NCBI GenBank assembly: GCA_964355015.1
Contig: CAYHCE010000002.1
Location: forward strand, 108,673-172,672
Direction: 5' to 3'
DNA length: 64,000 bases
Origin: CAYHCE01 sp964355015
Lineage (GTDB): Bacteria > Cyanobacteriota > Cyanobacteriia > PCC-6307 > Cyanobiaceae
In this document: positions 17,348-25,961 of the stretch, in pieces
Numbering within the stretch: position 1 is the stretch's first letter
Layout: every line of letters begins with the position of its first letter
Program-made: the position numbers and the translations under genes
The notes under the pieces: model-generated
Told to the model about the DNA's origin: nothing
Database searches by the model: none
The model's input: the letters and a program-made list of their open reading frames with translations, nothing else

Positions 17348-19111
17348 TCAGATCTCCTCGGCCGGCTCGTCCAGGGGCTCATCGAGACGGACCACCTCTC
17401 CGTTGAAGAAGTCCGCCAGTCGCTGGGCCTTCTCGTCCAGAGGCAGTCGGTCCACCGGTTGTCGGGTCCCGGGCGGCGGGCCGGCGCCGCTTTCCACGGC
17501 AGGAAGATCCCGCGGCAGCTCCGGGCGCGTCGGGGCCCCCTGCGAGGCGGGATGCGCCGTCGCCGCCATGGCGGCTGGCTCCGGGGCTGGTGCCGGCTGC
17601 TGGGCGGCCGGCGGCGGCGGCATGGCCAGGTCGGATGAACCCTCCAGCAACAGCTGCCGGGGACTGCCGAGGGCGCTCTGCACCGCCTTCTCGAGCAGGG
17701 GCAGTCGGCTCTGCACCATGGCGATCCAGTTGCCGCTCACCCGCACCACGGCCCGCTGCGCGTCGAGACGCACCAGGGCGGCCTGCTGGGAAAGCAGCAT
17801 CCGGGTGGAGGGGAGCTCCAGGCTCGCCAGGATCTGCTGCCAGAGCTCGGGCAGATCGACGCCGGGGTCGTGGCTCCTGGGCGACCCGCCGGCCGCGGCT
17901 CCAGGGGTTGTCGCCATCGGGGTTGCGGCCGCTCCGGTCCCGGCAGCTGCCGTGGCGACGCCTGCCTTGGCTGCGGTCGGCACCGGAGCCGGGACCGGTG
18001 GGGCCGCAGGCGCCTCCGCCAGCAGACCCAGCAGCAGCACCTCCAGCCACAACCGGGGCTGCACGCTCTGGCGCAACTGCTGCTCGCTCCCTTTCAGCTG
18101 GGCCTGCCAGCTCAGCAGCCGAGCCTTGCCGATGCGGCGGGACAGATCGGGCAGCTGGGGCCGGAACTGGGACGAGACGCTGGTGAGCTCGAGGCGATCC
18201 GGCGCGACGCCGGCCAGCACCAGGTCCCGCAACAGTCCGGCCAGCCCCTGCAGGACCGCCCCCGGTTCCCGTCCCCGGTCCAGCAGCCGGCGGCAGCCCT
18301 CCAGAATTCCCAGCGGCTCGCCGCCTGCCAGGGCGTCCGCCAGTTCCAGCAGGTCCTGCTCGGGCACGGCCCCCAGCAGTTCCCAGACCGCGGTGGCCTC
18401 GATCGGGGCCGGCAGCAGGCTGAGCTGATCCAGCAGGCTCTCGGCATCCCGCAGGCCTCCCTGGGCCCGCTGGGCCACCACGTGCAGAGCCTCCGGGGTG
18501 ATCGCAATCCCCTCCACGTCGGCGATGAAGCGCAGGTGCCCTTCCAGGTCCTGCAGCGGGATGCGGCGGAAGTCGAAGCGCTGGCAGCGGGAGAGGATCG
18601 TGGGCAGGACCCGCTGCGGATCGGTGGTGGCCAGGATGAACACCACCCTCGGCGGCGGTTCCTCCAGGGTCTTGAGCAGCGCGTTGAAGGCAGCCGTGGA
18701 GAGCATGTGGCACTCGTCGACCACGTAGACCTTCCAGCGGGCCTGAACCGGCGCGAAGCGGGAGCGCTCGATCAGCTCGCGGATGTTGTCGACACCGGTG
18801 TTGGAGGCGGCGTCGATCTCGATCACGTCGAGGGCATTGCCCGCTGCGATCGCCAGGCAGAGTTCGCAGACCCCGCAGGGCTCGGGGGTGGGGCCGCTGG
18901 CACTGAGGCAGTTCAGCGAGCGGGCCAGGATCCGGGCGCTGGAGGTCTTGCCGGTGCCGCGAGGGCCGCTGAACAGATAGGCGGGCGCGATCCGGTTCCG
19001 GATCAGGGCGTTTCGGAGCGTGGCCGTGATCGCGTCCTGCCCCACCAGTTGATCGAAGCGCTGGGGCCGGTACTTGTGGTGGAGTGGCTGGTAGGCGCTG
19101 GCCTGGGTCAT
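17348..19111 (-). CDS. dnaX: DNA polymerase III subunit gamma/tau
   Basis: DnaX is the clamp-loader ATPase. The 587-residue protein has Walker A GPRGTGKT at 49-56, zinc ligands Cys68, 79, 82 and 85, Walker B DECHML, and the SRC arginine finger in ILSRCQRFDF. The clamp-loader core ends near residue 370. A long Ala/Pro/Gly-rich linker and a tau-like C-terminal domain follow. I saw no obvious slippery heptamer for a programmed frameshift to gamma. Confidence 0.95.
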   Translation of the reverse strand: MTQASAYQPLHHKYRPQRFDQLVGQDAITATLRNALIRNRIAPAYLFSGPRGTGKTSSARILARSLNCLSASGPTPEPCGVCELCLAIAAGNALDVIEIDAASNTGVDNIRELIERSRFAPVQARWKVYVVDECHMLSTAAFNALLKTLEEPPPRVVFILATTDPQRVLPTILSRCQRFDFRRIPLQDLEGHLRFIADVEGIAITPEALHVVAQRAQGGLRDAESLLDQLSLLPAPIEATAVWELLGAVPEQDLLELADALAGGEPLGILEGCRRLLDRGREPGAVLQGLAGLLRDLVLAGVAPDRLELTSVSSQFRPQLPDLSRRIGKARLLSWQAQLKGSEQQLRQSVQPRLWLEVLLLGLLAEAPAAPPVPAPVPTAAKAGVATAAAGTGAAATPMATTPGAAAGGSPRSHDPGVDLPELWQQILASLELPSTRMLLSQQAALVRLDAQRAVVRVSGNWIAMVQSRLPLLEKAVQSALGSPRQLLLEGSSDLAMPPPPAAQQPAPAPEPAAMAATAHPASQGAPTRPELPRDLPAVESGAGPPPGTRQPVDRLPLDEKAQRLADFFNGEVVRLDEPLDEPAEEI

Positions 19112-19144
19112 GGCGGTTGTCCCCGGACGGCCTGGGGCCCGAGG

Positions 19145-19855
19145 CTACTCAGGCTCTTTCTGGGCGAGCAGCCGCTCCAGCCGGCCCTCCATCTCCTCCA
19201 CCTCGCTGAGCTGGTCGGCCAGCTTCTGGGCCGCCAGCCGCAGGGAGGGAAAAGGATCACCACCGCTGCCGTTCCCCTCGCCCCAGCGGGTCTCGGCCCT
19301 GGCGAGTTCACTCTCCAGCGTCTGCTGCAGTTTCTGCCGCAGCCCTTCGAGCTGCTCCAGGCTGCGCAGGGCCAGCTCCCGGCCCTTCTCGATCGACTTG
19401 CCGTCGAGGCTGAGCCCCTGGCGCAGCAGCAGGCGGACGCCGCTGATCAGGGCCGCCGGCACGAACTGGCCGAAGGCCAGGGCGCCGAGGCTGCCGGTGT
19501 GGAGCCAGCCCTCCACCTGGGTACTGCGGTGACGGCCGGTCTTGCACCAGTGGGCGAAGTGCTCGCAGTTGTTGAACAGCAGGTTGTACTGCTGTTCCCC
19601 CAGTCGCCCCATGGCGCGCCGCAGGGTCACCCCCACGGGCGAGATCGTGGCGAGCTCATAACTCACCGTGCTGACGATTTCGCCGCGACTGAACTCCAGC
19701 AGGGGGCTGCGCAGGATCTCCCGCCCCTCCAGGTAGTGGGCCACGGTCCCATCGCCCAGGTCGATGCCGTGGTGGTTGAACAGTCCGTGCTGCCGGGGGA
19801 CCTGAAGATGGTCGGCAGCTGCCATGGGGCTTGGGGAATCGAACCGTACGTCCAT
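19145..19855 (-). CDS. LRAT/NlpC-P60-type domain protein
   Basis: The protein is 236 residues from the ATG at 19855, preceded by AGGA five bases upstream on the coding strand; ATG 19825 is an alternative. The N-terminal half has the LRAT-fold motifs: HHGIDLGDGTVAHY (catalytic His region) and LLFNNCEHFAHWCKTG (catalytic Cys in NCEHF). Relatives are thiol acyltransferases or hydrolases of the NlpC/P60 superfamily. A hydrophobic stretch (LGALAFGQFVPAALISG) and a long C-terminal coiled coil of about 80 residues follow. Substrate unknown; membrane association is likely. It sits between clpX and dnaX. Confidence 0.75.
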   Translation of the reverse strand: MDVRFDSPSPMAAADHLQVPRQHGLFNHHGIDLGDGTVAHYLEGREILRSPLLEFSRGEIVSTVSYELATISPVGVTLRRAMGRLGEQQYNLLFNNCEHFAHWCKTGRHRSTQVEGWLHTGSLGALAFGQFVPAALISGVRLLLRQGLSLDGKSIEKGRELALRSLEQLEGLRQKLQQTLESELARAETRWGEGNGSGGDPFPSLRLAAQKLADQLSEVEEMEGRLERLLAQKEPE

Positions 19856-19934
19856 ACCTTCCTGCTGCTCCCTTCGTGGCGACAAGGGCGGCAGAGGGAG
19901 GGATTTCCGGCGCGGGTGGCGGCCGGCCGGCCGC

Positions 19935-21275
19935 TCAGGCCGATTCCTGCTGGCCGATCACGCCGGGGTACGGCAGCACCTTGGCCTTGGTGCGCTGCTC
20001 CACAATGTCCCGGGTGATGGTGAAGTGGCTCACATCCTTGGAGGAGGGCAGGTTGTACATCAGATCGAGCATCAGTTCCTCGACGATGCCTCGCAGGGCT
20101 CGGGCACCGGTTCTGCGCCGATGGGCCTCCTGGGCGATCGCCTCGATGGCTTCCGCATCGAACTCGAGCCGCACGCTGTCCATGCTCAGCAGGGTCTGGA
20201 ACTGCTTCACCAGAGCATCGCGCGGTTCCGTGAGGATCGCCTCCAGGGAGCGAGCATCGAGCGGTTCCAGCAGGGCGCTCACCGGCAGCCGACCGATGAA
20301 CTCCGGGATCAGGCCGTAGCGCACCAGATCGTCGGGTTCGAGATGGCGCAGCACGTGGCTGGCCTGCAGTTCCCGATGGCTGCGACTGCGACCGTCCGCC
20401 GGCAGGAAGCCGATCGCATTGCGTCCGAGCCGTCGCTGCACCACATCCTCGAGGCCGACGAAGGCGCCGCCGCAGATGAACAGGATCTGGCTGGTGTCGA
20501 TCTGGATGCAGTCCTGATACGGGTGCTTCCTGCCCCCCTGGGGAGGGACATTGGCCACCGTGCCCTCCAGCATCTTCAGCAGGGCCTGCTGCACCCCTTC
20601 ACCGGACACGTCGCGCGTGATCGAGGGGTTCTCGCTCTTGCGGGCGATCTTGTCGATCTCGTCGATGTAGATGATGCCCCGCTGGGCCTGCTCCACATCC
20701 ATGTCGGCCTTCTGCAGCAGCCGCAGCAGGATGTTCTCCACATCCTCGCCGACATAGCCCGCTTCGGTGAGGGTGGTGGCGTCGGCCACGGCGAAGGGCA
20801 CGTCCAGCAGCTCCGCCAGGGTCTGGGCGAGGAGGGTCTTGCCGCAACCGGTGGGGCCGATCAGCAGGATGTTCGACTTGTGCAGGCGGGTGGCACTGCG
20901 GTCGGTCTCGCCCTTGCCGTCCCCCTGCCAGGCGAGGCGCTTGTAGTGGTTGTACACCGCCACGGACAGCACCTTCTTGGCTTCGTCCTGGCCTACCACC
21001 TGCTGATCGAGAAAGCCCTTGATCTCCTGGGGCCTCGGGATCGTGGCGAGGGTGGGGGCCGGTCTTGGGCTCTTCTTTCCGGCGGGTTTTCGCCCCGCAT
21101 CGGCATGGGCGCGGGAGCTGCCCTGGGCCTCCACGAGTTCCTCATCGAGGATCTCGTTGCAGAGGTCGATGCATTCGTCGCAGATGTAGACCCCGGGGCC
21201 GGCGATCAGCTTGCGCACCTGCTCCTGAGACTTGCCGCAGAACGAGCACTTGAGGTGGGCGTCGAACTTGGCCAT
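19935..21275 (-). CDS. clpX: ATP-dependent Clp protease ATP-binding subunit ClpX
   Basis: ClpX unfolds proteins and feeds them to ClpP. The 446-residue protein has the N-terminal C4 zinc domain (Cys10, 13, 32, 35), Walker A GPTGCGKT at 140-147, pore loop AGYVGED, Walker B IIYIDEIDKI and sensor/arginine-finger region EFIGRLPV. The linker after the zinc domain (residues 50-80) is longer than in E. coli and Pro/Lys-rich. It lies 88 bp downstream of clpP on the same strand, in the order tig-clpP-clpX found in many bacteria. Confidence 0.97.
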   Translation of the reverse strand: MAKFDAHLKCSFCGKSQEQVRKLIAGPGVYICDECIDLCNEILDEELVEAQGSSRAHADAGRKPAGKKSPRPAPTLATIPRPQEIKGFLDQQVVGQDEAKKVLSVAVYNHYKRLAWQGDGKGETDRSATRLHKSNILLIGPTGCGKTLLAQTLAELLDVPFAVADATTLTEAGYVGEDVENILLRLLQKADMDVEQAQRGIIYIDEIDKIARKSENPSITRDVSGEGVQQALLKMLEGTVANVPPQGGRKHPYQDCIQIDTSQILFICGGAFVGLEDVVQRRLGRNAIGFLPADGRSRSHRELQASHVLRHLEPDDLVRYGLIPEFIGRLPVSALLEPLDARSLEAILTEPRDALVKQFQTLLSMDSVRLEFDAEAIEAIAQEAHRRRTGARALRGIVEELMLDLMYNLPSSKDVSHFTITRDIVEQRTKAKVLPYPGVIGQQESA

Positions 21276-21363
21276 CGAGCAGGGGGTCCGGGGCAGGGGA
21301 AAGGCGGAAGGCCGGAGCTCCAGGATCGACCCGAAACCGGTGATCGTCAGCCGACCTTAAGGA

Positions 21364-22017
21364 TCAAACCAGTGAGGCGTCATCGACGACACGGTCGATC
21401 AGGCCGTAGGCCACGGCCTCGGGCGGAGACAAAAAGTAGTCCCGGTCCGTGTCCTCGGCAATCTTTTCGAGCGGCTGGCCCGTGTGCTCGGCCATCAGAC
21501 CGTTGAGGGTGTCCTTGAGAAAGAGGATTTCCCTGGCCTGGATCTCTATGTCCACAGCTTGCCCCTGGGCGCCGCCCAGGGGCTGGTGGATCATGATCCG
21601 GGCGCTGGGGAGCGCCATCCGCTTGCCCTTGGCGCCGCCGGTGAGAAGGAAGGCGCCCATGCTGGCCGCCAGGCCGTAACAGATTGTCACCACATCCGGG
21701 GCCACCTGCTGCATCGTGTCGTAGATGGCCAGACCCGCGGTCACGGACCCCCCGGGCGAGTTGATGTAAATCTGAATATCCTTCTCCGGATCCTCGGCCT
21801 CCAGGAACAGCAGCTGGGCCACGAGAGAGTCGGCTACGGCATCGTCGATGCCACTGCCCAGGAAGATGATCCGCTCCCGCAGCAGACGGGAATAGATATC
21901 GAAAGCCCGCTCCCCGCGCCCCGACTGCTCCACCACCGTGGGCAACACCCCCGGGGAGGCCTGCCAGCGATTCTGGATTGGGTGGTGGCGCAGGGCGCTG
22001 GGAGGGGCTTCGATCAC
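21364..22017 (-). CDS. clpP: ATP-dependent Clp protease proteolytic subunit ClpP
   Basis: The 217-residue serine protease has the triad Ser119 (GLAASMGA), His144 (IMIHQPLGG) and Asp193 (DRDYFLSP). The Pro/Gly-rich substrate loop INSPGGSVTAG is present. It begins MIEAPPSALRHHP, a cyanobacterial-type N terminus. As the partner of the adjacent clpX, this copy is probably the ClpX-associated form; cyanobacteria have several clpP paralogues. Confidence 0.97.
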   Translation of the reverse strand: MIEAPPSALRHHPIQNRWQASPGVLPTVVEQSGRGERAFDIYSRLLRERIIFLGSGIDDAVADSLVAQLLFLEAEDPEKDIQIYINSPGGSVTAGLAIYDTMQQVAPDVVTICYGLAASMGAFLLTGGAKGKRMALPSARIMIHQPLGGAQGQAVDIEIQAREILFLKDTLNGLMAEHTGQPLEKIAEDTDRDYFLSPPEAVAYGLIDRVVDDASLV

Positions 22018-22064
22018 GTGGCCGGCTGAGGAGGAACGGGTGCGGTCTTCAATCTATGGGCGCC

Positions 22065-23465
22065 TCAGGCCTCGGCGTCGCTGGCAGCCTCAGGGCTGCT
22101 GCCGGTCTTCGCCTCGGCGCGGCTGCGGATGGGGGCCTCCGCTTCGCTGTCCGGCGCCTTCTCGGTGACCGTGCTGTTGGCTTCGAGCCAGTCCAGCAGG
22201 GTGTCGCGCAGCAGGTCCTCCGCCACGGCCTCCCGCAGCCGAACCGGATCGATGGAGCCGCTGTCGCTGAGGCCACGGCTCACCTCCTTCACCTTGGCGT
22301 CGATCGCCGCGCTCTCCAGGTGGATGTCCTCCACGGCGGCCAGGGCCTGGAGGGCAAAGCTGCGCCGCAGCCTCTGCTCAGCCTCCGGACGAGAGCTCTC
22401 CACCAGGCTGCGCACCAGCTCCGGGGTGAACAGCTTCTTGACGTCCATGCCCTGTTGGGCGATCTGACCGGCGGTCTGCTCGATCAGCGCACGGATCTCC
22501 CGCTGCACGAGGGTTTCGGGCAGATCCACCTCCAGTTGCTCCACCAGCGCCGCCAGCAGGGCGTCGCGGCGGCTGGTGCGGCTGCGGCGCTCGGCATCCT
22601 CGCGCAGCCGCGTCTCGAGATCAGCCCGCAGTTCGGCCAGGGTCTGCTTGTCGCTCGCCTCACGGGCAAAGGCGTCGTCGAGGGCGGGAAGTTCGCGGGC
22701 CTTGAGCTCCTTGAGGCTGATCAGGAAAGTGGCCTCGCGACCGCGGGCGTCTTCCTGGGGGTAATCGTCGGGGAAGCGGCAGGACACACTGCGTTCCTCG
22801 CCCACCGCCATGCCCAGGATCCCTTCCACGAAGCCGGGGATCATGCGGCCCTCCTCGAGCTCCACCTCCAGGGCGTCGGCGCTGCCGCCGACGATCGCCT
22901 CACCGGTGTCGGCGTAGGTGCCGGCGAAGCTCACCACCGCCACGTCTCCACTGGCCGCGGGCCTGTCCTCGACGGGCACCAGCGTGGCCAGCTGCCGGCG
23001 TGACTGCTCGATCATCTCGTCCACCCGTGCCGGGTCGAACGCTGTGCTCTCCACTTCGGCCGTCAGCCCCTTGGCGGTCTTCAGGCTGGGAGTCGGCTGG
23101 ATGTCGAGTTCCAGAGTGAGGGTGAGCTCCTCGCCGGGGCTGAAGCGCTCGAGCAGCGCCTCGAATCCCTCGCTCAGTTCAGGGCTGCCGAGGGCCTCGA
23201 TCTTTTCCTGCTCCAGCGCGTCGCGCCAGACGCTGTCCACCAGATCCTCGAGGGCGGTGGCGCGGATCCGCTGCGGACCGATCTGCTGCAGCAGCACCGG
23301 CCGCGGCACCTTGCCCTGGCGGAAGCCCGGCAGCCGCACGCTGCGGCTCAGCCTGGTCACCGCCGCCTCGTAACTGGCCTTGGAGCGGCCGCCGGGAATC
23401 TCCACCTCCAGCGCCAGCCGGCTGCCGGGACGGGGGCTGGTCTTGACCTTCAGGGCAGAGCTCAT
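22065..23465 (-). CDS. tig: trigger factor (ribosome-bound chaperone/peptidyl-prolyl isomerase)
   Basis: Trigger factor binds nascent chains at the ribosome exit. The 466-residue protein shows the ribosome-docking signature in VRLPGFRQGKVPRPVL near residue 45, the central FKBP-like domain (FAGTYADTGEAIVGGSADAL) and the long helical C-terminal chaperone domain. A Glu/Ala/Ser-rich tail of about 40 residues ends the protein. The frame is open for another 470 codons upstream, antisense to asd, but the ATG at 23465 gives the family start. First gene of the tig-clpP-clpX run. Confidence 0.95.
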   Translation of the reverse strand: MSSALKVKTSPRPGSRLALEVEIPGGRSKASYEAAVTRLSRSVRLPGFRQGKVPRPVLLQQIGPQRIRATALEDLVDSVWRDALEQEKIEALGSPELSEGFEALLERFSPGEELTLTLELDIQPTPSLKTAKGLTAEVESTAFDPARVDEMIEQSRRQLATLVPVEDRPAASGDVAVVSFAGTYADTGEAIVGGSADALEVELEEGRMIPGFVEGILGMAVGEERSVSCRFPDDYPQEDARGREATFLISLKELKARELPALDDAFAREASDKQTLAELRADLETRLREDAERRSRTSRRDALLAALVEQLEVDLPETLVQREIRALIEQTAGQIAQQGMDVKKLFTPELVRSLVESSRPEAEQRLRRSFALQALAAVEDIHLESAAIDAKVKEVSRGLSDSGSIDPVRLREAVAEDLLRDTLLDWLEANSTVTEKAPDSEAEAPIRSRAEAKTGSSPEAASDAEA

Positions 23466-23855
23466 GGGAATCGGCCGGACCGGCGTCGCAGGGCAGCCCC
23501 TGATCCTAAGAACCCACCCTCCGCCGGCTGCCCGGATCGCCAACGGGCACCGGGGAGCGTATTGTTCATCCGACGACCAGCAGCAGTTGATATCTGTCCA
23601 GGAACAGCCCCTTCCTTCCGGAGCCTCCCGTCCAGCGTCCATCCCAGCCCCATCAACTTCCTGCTGACGATGGCGTGAGGCTTTGGGGCAGGTACCGTTC
23701 CGCGTCCGCCCTCTCCCGGCCCGTCCACCCCACTCCACTCGACCCCGAAGCTCCCGATCTCCGTTCGGAGCCTGACTCCAGGAGCCTGTTCCGACGGGCG
23801 GTCCGCTTCGCTGAACCCCGTCGTCTCCCCCAACCGTTCCCGCCCCTTCTCGCCG
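23466..23855. other. 390-bp gap between divergent tig and asd
   Basis: No convincing gene or RNA was found here. Open frames present are Arg/Pro-rich and look like non-coding high-G+C frames. A less G+C-rich patch near 23560-23600 (containing gtattgttcat and gttgatatctg) is the best place for promoter elements of the two flanking operons. Confidence 0.5.
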
Positions 23856-24962
23856 TTGTCCACCGCCGCACCCGTCCGCTGCTTCCCCGACCGACCCCTC
23901 TCCGTGGCCGTGCTCGGCGCCACCGGCGCCGTGGGCCAGGAACTGCTCGATCTGCTGACGGAACGACGCTTCCCTCTCGGAGAGCTGCGGCTGCTGGCCT
24001 CGCCCCGCTCCGCGGGCCGCACGATCCTCTGGCAGGGCCGTCCGATCGCGATCCAGGCGGTGAGCGAGGAGGCCTTCCACGGGGTGGATGTGGTGCTGGC
24101 CTCCGCGGGCGGTTCGATCTCGAAGCGCTGGGCTCCCGTAGCGGCCGCCGCCGGCGCTGTGGTGATCGACAACTCCAGTGCCTTCCGGCTCGATCCTCAG
24201 GTTCCGCTGGTGGTGCCTGAAGTCAATCCGGAGGCGGCCTTCGCCCACCGGGGCCTGATCGCCAACCCCAACTGCACCACGATCCTGCTCACCCTGGCCC
24301 TGGCGCCCCTGCAGGCCCGCCGACCGATCCGGCGGGTCGTGGTGAGCACCTACCAGTCGGCCAGCGGCGCCGGTGCCCGGGCAATGGAAGAGCTCAGGGA
24401 GCTCAGCCGCACCGTGCTCGCTGGTGGTGAGCCGGTGAGCCAGGTCCTGCCCTATTCGCTCGCCTTCAACCTCTTCCTGCACAACTCCTCCCTGCAGCCC
24501 AACGGCTACTGCGAGGAGGAGCTCAAGATGGTCAATGAGACCCGCAAGATCATGGCGCTGCCCGATCTGCGCCTCACCGCCACCTGCGTGCGGGTGCCGG
24601 TGCTGCGGGCCCATTCCGAGTCGGTGAACATCGAGTTCTCGGAGCCCTTCCCGCTCGAGGAGGCCCGCGCCCTGCTGGCGTCCGCTCCCGGTGTCGAGCT
24701 GATCGAGGACTTTGAAGCGAACCGCTTCCCGATGCCCACCGACGTGACGGGCCGCGACCCGGTGGCGATCGGCCGGATCCGTCAGGACATCAGTGAACCC
24801 CACGCCCTTGAGCTCTGGCTCTGCGGCGACCAGATCCGCAAAGGCGCCGCCCTCAACGCCATCCAGATCGCGGAACTGCTCCTTCATCCGTCACGGCGGT
24901 TCCCGAGCGGCGCCGCCGTGGCAGCCGCCAGACCCCAGCCGGTGCCCGGAGGTGCCGCTTGA
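23856..24962 (+). CDS. asd: aspartate-semialdehyde dehydrogenase
   Basis: Asd reduces aspartyl phosphate to aspartate semialdehyde, the branch point to lysine/diaminopimelate, threonine and methionine. The 368-residue protein has the NADP-binding GATGAVGQEL at 21-30 and the catalytic Cys140 in NPNCTT. RADV-type VIDNSSAFR and LPYSLAFNLFLHN are also present. It starts at a TTG, giving a somewhat longer leader than usual. Its stop overlaps the TTG start of dapA, so translation of the two is coupled. lysC, the preceding step, is at 34-36 kb. Confidence 0.95.
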   Translation: MSTAAPVRCFPDRPLSVAVLGATGAVGQELLDLLTERRFPLGELRLLASPRSAGRTILWQGRPIAIQAVSEEAFHGVDVVLASAGGSISKRWAPVAAAAGAVVIDNSSAFRLDPQVPLVVPEVNPEAAFAHRGLIANPNCTTILLTLALAPLQARRPIRRVVVSTYQSASGAGARAMEELRELSRTVLAGGEPVSQVLPYSLAFNLFLHNSSLQPNGYCEEELKMVNETRKIMALPDLRLTATCVRVPVLRAHSESVNIEFSEPFPLEEARALLASAPGVELIEDFEANRFPMPTDVTGRDPVAIGRIRQDISEPHALELWLCGDQIRKGAALNAIQIAELLLHPSRRFPSGAAVAAARPQPVPGGAA

Positions 24963-25864
24963 GCCCGATCGGACCCAGCCCAGCCCCGTTCGGCCGTGTG
25001 CTCACCGCCATGGTCACTCCGTTCGCCGCCGATGGTTCGGTGGATCTCGAGCAGGCGAGCCGGCTGGCTGAGCACCTGGTCACCAACGGATCCGACGGTC
25101 TGGTGGTCTGCGGCACCACCGGCGAATCGCCCACCCTCAGCTGGCAGGAGCAGCACCAGCTCTTCGACGCCGTCAAACGCGGCGTGGGCGACCGAGCCCG
25201 TGTGCTGGCCGGCACCGGCAGCAACTGCACCGCCGAGGCGGTGGAGGCCATCGGCCAGGCCGCCGACTTGGGCGCCGACGGGGCACTGGTGGTGGTGCCC
25301 TATTACAACAAGCCTCCTCAGGAGGGCCTCGAAGCCCATTTCCGCGCCATCGCAGCGGCGGCTCCGAAGCTGCCGATCATGCTCTACAACATCCCGGGGC
25401 GCACCGGTTGCAACCTGGCGCCGGAGACCACGGCCCGGCTGATGGATCTGTCGAATGTGGTGAGCTTCAAGGCCGCCAGCGGAACCACCGAGGAGGTGAG
25501 CCAGCTGCGGCTGGCGTGTGGTTCCCGGCTGGCCATCTACAGCGGCGACGATGCGCTCACCCTGCCGATGCTGGCGGTCGGAGCGGTGGGTGTGGTGAGC
25601 GTGGCCAGCCATGTGGCGGGCCGCCAGATCCATCGGATGATCACCGCCTTCCTCTCCGGCGATCACGCCACCGCCCTGGCCCTGCACGAACGGCTGCTGC
25701 CCCTGTGCCGGGCCCTGTTCGTCACCACCAATCCGATCCCCGTCAAGGCGGCCCTGGAACTGGAGGGCTGGACCGTGGGAGCCCCCCGGCTGCCGCTGGT
25801 CTCCGCCGACAGCGACGTCCGTGCCCGACTGACCACCGCCCTGGCTGCCCTGCGTCCCACCTGA
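24959..25864 (+). CDS. dapA: 4-hydroxy-tetrahydrodipicolinate synthase
   Basis: DapA condenses pyruvate with aspartate semialdehyde, the first committed step to diaminopimelate and lysine. The 301-residue TIM barrel has VTPFAADGSVD, GTTGESPTLS, Tyr143 in MLYNIPGRTG and the Schiff-base Lys171 in VVSFKAAS. The TTG start overlaps the asd stop (TTGA), making an asd-dapA unit. Confidence 0.97.
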   Translation: MSPIGPSPAPFGRVLTAMVTPFAADGSVDLEQASRLAEHLVTNGSDGLVVCGTTGESPTLSWQEQHQLFDAVKRGVGDRARVLAGTGSNCTAEAVEAIGQAADLGADGALVVVPYYNKPPQEGLEAHFRAIAAAAPKLPIMLYNIPGRTGCNLAPETTARLMDLSNVVSFKAASGTTEEVSQLRLACGSRLAIYSGDDALTLPMLAVGAVGVVSVASHVAGRQIHRMITAFLSGDHATALALHERLLPLCRALFVTTNPIPVKAALELEGWTVGAPRLPLVSADSDVRARLTTALAALRPT

Positions 25865-25876
25865 CGCCACGGCTCC

Positions 25877-25905
25877 ACTCCGGCACGGGTGCGCCCCGGA
25901 GTTTT
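25877..25905 (+). terminator. rho-independent terminator after dapA
   Basis: ACTCCGG at 25877-25883 pairs with CCGGAGT at 25896-25902 and is followed directly by TTTT at 25902-25905. It lies 13 bp after the dapA stop and ends the asd-dapA transcript, or attenuates read-through into rnj. Confidence 0.7.
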
Positions 25906-25961
25906 CGCATCAGCCACATGCCTTCCCTTCCTCTTCCGGTTTCCTCCGGTTCTTTCCTCTC

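Noticed and set aside
17870..20017. 715-codon open frame antisense to dnaX and the LRAT gene
   Set aside because: Composition is Gln/Leu/Gly-rich with no recognisable domain, and it spans two convincing minus-strand genes.
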